From Paraburkholderia tagetis (GTDB lineage Bacteria; Pseudomonadota; Gammaproteobacteria; Burkholderiales; Burkholderiaceae), in NCBI RefSeq assembly GCF_022213065.1, contig NZ_JAKLJA010000058.1, forward strand, positions 1 to 36,268: DNA of 36,268 bases, in the 5' to 3' direction. The notes beneath the pieces are model-generated. The model had not been told where the DNA came from. It ran no database searches and saw only the letters and a list, made by a program, of their open reading frames with translations. Of the stretch, positions 32,913-36,268 are shown piece after piece; positions within the stretch are counted from its first letter, which is position 1, and every line of letters starts with the position of its first letter. A program made the position numbers and the translations under genes.

Positions 32913-33827
32913 TTACGTCGCCCGTCCTTGAATCAGACCGGGGTGTGCAGATTGCAGATGGCGAACGAAATTTTGTGCGCAACGCGGCAATGCATCGAAG
33001 TCACGGTAGCCGATCAGGCTCTCGAGCTTCGTCCATTCATCGCTGAAGGGGACGATCTTGTAGCCATAGCTTTCATCCGGCGTTTTCACGGTGACGTCAG
33101 ACATGACTGCCACGCCAATCCCCGCGCGCACCATGGTGCGCATAGCATCGAAGCTCGTTACCTGCAAGCGGACACGTAACTTGCGCTGCAGGTCCGCGGC
33201 GCACGACTGCATCATCCGGAAAATCAGGCTGCCTTCGTGGAAGGCGATCAGGTCGTAATCGAGCGTCTCGGCGAAGGAGACTTCACTTCGCTCCGCCAAT
33301 GGATGCTGCATGGGAACCACGACGACGAGGTTCGAACGTCTGAACGAATGCACTGTCAGTCCAGCCGTCGAAACACCAGACCAGAACACGCCCAAATCCG
33401 CGAGACCGTCGCGCAACGCACGAACGATGAACGGGCTGCTCCATTCTTCAAGATGAACGTCGATCTGCGGATAAGCTTCCAGGAAGGTACGGATGGTCGG
33501 GCCAAGAAAACCGACAATCGCGGTGCTGTTGGCGAACACACGGACTTCGCCCTTGGAGCCGTCGCCGAATTCGCTCATCTGCGCGCGCATGCGCGCCATC
33601 ACCAGCATCATGTCCTTCGCGTGCGTGACAAGTTCTACTCCGGCAGGCGTCGGGCGAACGCCCATGTTGCGGCGCTCGAGGAGTTGCACTCCGAGAGTGT
33701 CTTCGAGATCGCTGATCCGCTTACTGACGGCGGACGTGGCAATGAAGTGACGCTCCGCGGCCCGCGCGAAATTGCGCTCTTCAATAACAGTCAGAAATAT
33801 TTTTAGCGTTACAAGGTCAATTCGCAT
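32913..33827 (-). CDS. LysR-family transcription regulator
   Basis: A 304-residue LysR protein. The helix-turn-helix begins at once: MRIDLVTLKIFLTVIEERNF, AAERHFIATSAVSKRISDLE (recognition helix, Ser for the usual Pro/Gln start) and VQLLERRNMGVRPTPAG. The effector domain follows from GEVRVFANSTA (about 93). The start at 33827 is set by the family; upstream residues in the frame are non-coding. It is encoded within the minus-strand run between the aldehyde dehydrogenase and the hydroxyacid dehydrogenase, so it is probably co-transcribed with, and controls, this cluster rather than being divergent as most LysR genes are. Confidence 0.93.
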   Translation of the reverse strand: MRIDLVTLKIFLTVIEERNFARAAERHFIATSAVSKRISDLEDTLGVQLLERRNMGVRPTPAGVELVTHAKDMMLVMARMRAQMSEFGDGSKGEVRVFANSTAIVGFLGPTIRTFLEAYPQIDVHLEEWSSPFIVRALRDGLADLGVFWSGVSTAGLTVHSFRRSNLVVVVPMQHPLAERSEVSFAETLDYDLIAFHEGSLIFRMMQSCAADLQRKLRVRLQVTSFDAMRTMVRAGIGVAVMSDVTVKTPDESYGYKIVPFSDEWTKLESLIGYRDFDALPRCAQNFVRHLQSAHPGLIQGRAT

Positions 33828-33913
33828 GCTGGTCCAGATTGTTCCTGCAAGGCGAAAGATGGGTGCGCAAGTCGTGGTTCCGACATTCAGACCTGCGCAT
33901 CTAACCTGCGCCC

Positions 33914-35353
33914 TCAGCCGTGGTTGAGCGTGATCGTCTTCAAGGTCGTAAAGCTCAACAGGCCCTCCATCCCCTTCTCGCGACCATAGCCGCTTTGCTT
34001 CACGCCGCCGAAAGGCAACTCGATGCCTCCACCTGCGCCGTAGCAATTGACAAAGACCTGGCCTCCATCAAACGCGTGAGCCAGACGCATCTGGCGACCG
34101 CCGTCCCGCGTCCAAATACCCGCAACCAGACCAAATGCCGTGTCGTTCGCGAGATGAACGGCCTCCGCTTCATCCGAAAATGGCATTGCAACCAACACCG
34201 GGCCGAAGACTTCGTCCTGGGCAAGCGTGTGCCTGTGGGGTACGTCGCGCAAAAGCACGGGCGGCTGAAAATACCCTCCCTGCGCCGCATCCCGCGCAAG
34301 CTTCGCAGAGGCGGCAACGTGGATCTTGTCAGCCTCGGCCTTGGCGAGGAATGTTTTTACCCGATCGAGCTGGGTTGCATTGATCAACGGCCCGCAATCA
34401 TAGTTGCCATCCGCGGGACCGGCCGTAACCGCTTCAAAGCTGCGCGCCAGTCGTTCGATAACTTCCTCGTAACGGGAAGCCTGCACCAGCAAACGACTAC
34501 CGGCGGAACACGTCTGCCCGCTGTTCTGCACGATCGCATTGCGAATGACGGGCAATGCGGCATCCAGATCGGCGTCGTCGAAGACAATTTGCGGAGACTT
34601 CCCCCCGAGTTCGAGCGTCACGGGGCAATGATGCCTGGCCGCTGCCTGTGCGACGGCGGTGCCCGTTGCGGGAGAGCCCGTAAACGAGATATGCGCGATG
34701 CCGGGATGTTCGCTGAGCGCGACGCCCGCTTCACGGCCGTAGCCCGTTACGATGTTGAGCACACCTGCGGGTAGTCCGGCTTCTGCCGCAAGCTCGGCCA
34801 GTTCGAGATACGAGAGACAGGCGTCTTCGGCCGGCTTCACCACGCATGTGTTGCCGGCTGCCAGCGAAGCCGCGACGCTGCGTCCGAACATCGCAGCGGG
34901 ATAATTCCATGGAATGATATGCCCGGTCACACCATGCGGCTCGCGAACGGCAAGCACCGTATGTCCCGGCAGAAAAGGGATGGTCTCTCCATGCAGCTTG
35001 TCACAGGCACCCGCATAGAATTCCATGTAGCGGGCGCATACGGTGATGTCGGCTGCCGCCTGCTTCAGCGGCTTGCCCGTGTCCTCCGATTCGATGCGCG
35101 TCAGCGTCTCGTGATTGTCTAGCACGAGCTGGCCCAGTCGCGCGAGAATGCGGCCGCGCTCGACTGGACCGACACGCCACCAGGTGGAGTCGAACGCTTT
35201 GCGTGCTGCTTTGACGGCGGCGTCGATGTCGGCCGCATTGCCACGAGCGATGCGCGCAAACCCCAGACCTGTGGACGGGTTGATCACAGCAATCGTGTCT
35301 CCGCTCGAGGGAGCCACCCATTGATTGCCAATGAAATGATGGGCTGTCGTCAC
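33914..35353 (-). CDS. NAD(P)-dependent aldehyde dehydrogenase
   Basis: A 479-residue enzyme of the ALDH superfamily that oxidises an aldehyde to its acid. All core residues are seen: Asn150 (IIPWNYPAAM), Lys173 (VVKPAE), the FTGSPATG loop (about 224-231), general base Glu248 (VTLELGGKSPQ) and nucleophile Cys282 (NSGQTCSAGSR). It resembles betaine/gamma-aminobutyraldehyde and similar ALDHs. The start is a GTG one base after the stop of the PhyH gene, so the two are translationally coupled. The aldehyde may be produced by the dioxygenase upstream. Confidence 0.94.
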   Translation of the reverse strand: MTTAHHFIGNQWVAPSSGDTIAVINPSTGLGFARIARGNAADIDAAVKAARKAFDSTWWRVGPVERGRILARLGQLVLDNHETLTRIESEDTGKPLKQAAADITVCARYMEFYAGACDKLHGETIPFLPGHTVLAVREPHGVTGHIIPWNYPAAMFGRSVAASLAAGNTCVVKPAEDACLSYLELAELAAEAGLPAGVLNIVTGYGREAGVALSEHPGIAHISFTGSPATGTAVAQAAARHHCPVTLELGGKSPQIVFDDADLDAALPVIRNAIVQNSGQTCSAGSRLLVQASRYEEVIERLARSFEAVTAGPADGNYDCGPLINATQLDRVKTFLAKAEADKIHVAASAKLARDAAQGGYFQPPVLLRDVPHRHTLAQDEVFGPVLVAMPFSDEAEAVHLANDTAFGLVAGIWTRDGGRQMRLAHAFDGGQVFVNCYGAGGGIELPFGGVKQSGYGREKGMEGLLSFTTLKTITLNHG

Positions 35354-35354
35354 G

Positions 35355-36119
35355 TTATTTCCCCTGTAACGAGATTTCTCGTTCCTTGCCGCGTTGTCCG
35401 GCGGTGAGAATGCCGTCGTCGCTTTCGATCTGGAGCGGCACCCAGTTGGTCGAACGCACGAAGTCGCCGCGCGGCTTTTCCACGGGATGTGGACGGTTCG
35501 CGACGCGGTTATAGGTGATGTATGCCTGCCAGCGGCTCTCCGCCGACATGTTTACGCCGGAGCCGTGGATGGTGAGGCAGTGGAACAGCACTAGCGTGCC
35601 CGCCTTGCCGACGATCGGCACCGGCGCGCCAGACGTCTCGAGGATCTTCTTGATCTGAGCACGCTGTACCGCGCGTTGCGGCAACTGGTAGGCGGCTTGA
35701 CTATCGTCGTAATAATGGTCCAAGAGACCCAGTTTATGGCTGCCGGGGATCATATACAGCGCGCCGTGGATTTCCTGGGTGTCGCTGAGCATGACCATCG
35801 CCGTCAGCATGTCATTCTCGGGATATCCATCATGCACCCAATAACCAAAGTCCTGATGCCAAAGCCAGCCCGTGCCTTCGAGCGCCGACTTGGTGTTGAC
35901 CTTGGTATGGGCGATATACACCTCTTCGCTGCCGAGCGTTTGCATCACCGGACGCAGCAGGCGTGGTGTGCGCGACAGCGCGCGATACTGCGGCGACGCA
36001 ACGGGGCCGTCTTTTTCGTGGACCCGAAAGATCGAGCGCACCGCACCCGAGCGTTCGCGGAAGATGGAATCCGTCTCGATCTCGCACAAGCGCTCGGTAT
36101 CCGCCCTTATCGCACGCAC
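35355..36119 (-). CDS. Phytanoyl-CoA dioxygenase (PhyH) family hydroxylase, 5' end lost to IS3
   Basis: An Fe(II)/2-oxoglutarate oxygenase. The metal triad is His88 and Asp90 (WLWHQDFGYW) and His185 (FHCLTIHGSG), with the 2-oxoglutarate-binding Arg196 eleven residues on. The segment WHQDF...PGSHKLGLLDHY recalls ectoine hydroxylase and other small-molecule PhyH enzymes. The given start is a GTG at 36119, but the frame is open further to the IS3 end at 36147, and residues before it (NCYTSEEV) read as native coding sequence. The true start and roughly the first 15-25 residues are missing. The catalytic core is whole, so a shortened product could be made; loss of function is also possible. Confidence 0.82.
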   Translation of the reverse strand: MRAIRADTERLCEIETDSIFRERSGAVRSIFRVHEKDGPVASPQYRALSRTPRLLRPVMQTLGSEEVYIAHTKVNTKSALEGTGWLWHQDFGYWVHDGYPENDMLTAMVMLSDTQEIHGALYMIPGSHKLGLLDHYYDDSQAAYQLPQRAVQRAQIKKILETSGAPVPIVGKAGTLVLFHCLTIHGSGVNMSAESRWQAYITYNRVANRPHPVEKPRGDFVRSTNWVPLQIESDDGILTAGQRGKEREISLQGK

Positions 36120-36146
36120 TTCCTCACTGGTGTAGCAATTGGGAAT

Positions 36147-36268
36147 TGAAGTTGACCCGCGAAAACGGACACCTATGCTTTTGAGCAGGAGGTGCCGAAA
36201 TGGGCAAGCATCACGAGCCGTACCCGGCGGAATTCCGGGCCCAGATGGTCGAGCTGGTGAAGTCGGGG
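36147..36268 (+). mobile_element. IS3-family insertion sequence, left end, continues past the window
   Basis: The end begins TGAAGTTGACCC, starting with TG as IS3 elements do, and AAAACGGACACC follows. The first transposase frame begins 53 bp inside. The boundary at 36147 is estimated from where PhyH-like coding stops and from the TG end. The right end and any target duplication are outside the window. Confidence 0.75.
36200..36268 (+). CDS. IS3-family transposase OrfA, 5' part
   Basis: The first 23 codons read MGKHHEPYPAEFRAQMVELV then KSG, the usual start of an IS3-type OrfA helix-turn-helix protein (YPAEFRAQMVELV). A strong AGGAGG lies 7 nt before the ATG. The gene continues beyond the right edge. 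Confidence 0.82.
   Translation, partial: MGKHHEPYPAEFRAQMVELVKSG

Overview
The window reads as an accessory region of a high-GC betaproteobacterium, most likely Burkholderia sensu lato (Paraburkholderia, Caballeronia or Burkholderia). This rests on protein-level resemblance that I recognise and on gene content: chaperone pairs, a large DUF3701-type tyrosine recombinase, MHS-family transport, TRAP transport and several CaiB/BaiF CoA-transferases. No database search was possible. I saw no tRNA, rRNA or CRISPR array.

Bases 1-5300 form a heat-shock and stress patch. A 23-bp tandem array cuts off groEL, followed by groES, an unknown gene, two small heat-shock proteins and four small unknown genes. 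groES and the first hsp20 carry matching sigma-32-like promoters, and the hsp20 leader can fold over its ribosome binding site. Bases 5300-7500 hold a tyrosine recombinase bordered by hairpins and an AT-rich gap.

Bases 7500-14950 form a hexuronate unit: uxuA, uxuB and an IolB/KduI-family isomerase on the plus strand, a LysR regulator facing them, and a divergent pair made of an M24-family hydrolase with an altered metal site and an MHS transporter. The two plus-strand operons share a 70-bp upstream element, 50 of 70 bases identical without gaps, so they are probably one regulon under the LysR protein. A decayed chemotaxis receptor fragment follows.

Bases 15800-28800 form a second catabolic unit around an AraC-type regulator: a FAH-family 2-keto-3-deoxy sugar acid dehydratase, a GH88 unsaturated uronyl hydrolase, a MaoC/acyl-CoA dehydrogenase/CaiB/MaoC operon, and a divergent TRAP transporter/enoyl-CoA hydratase/CaiB/flavoprotein operon. 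Three promoters (GH88, MaoC, TRAP) carry the same two-part site, AAAAGTnCA then 17 nt then TCCTAAC, each exactly 20 nt before a -10-like hexamer and each in the same orientation to its gene. This ties sugar-acid, CoA-thioester and transport genes into one predicted regulon and is the strongest new signal here.

An 842-bp IS6-family element at 28779-29620 has no target duplication. It truncates the flavoprotein on one side and supplies the last codons of a CitE-like lyase on the other, so DNA between them was probably lost. Bases 29590-36146, all minus strand, hold PhyH dioxygenase, aldehyde dehydrogenase, LysR, D-2-hydroxyacid dehydrogenase, CaiB and CitE-like lyase genes, a set suited to CoA-dependent breakdown of a small hydroxy or dicarboxylic acid. 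The PhyH gene has lost its 5' end to an IS3-family element that runs off the right edge.
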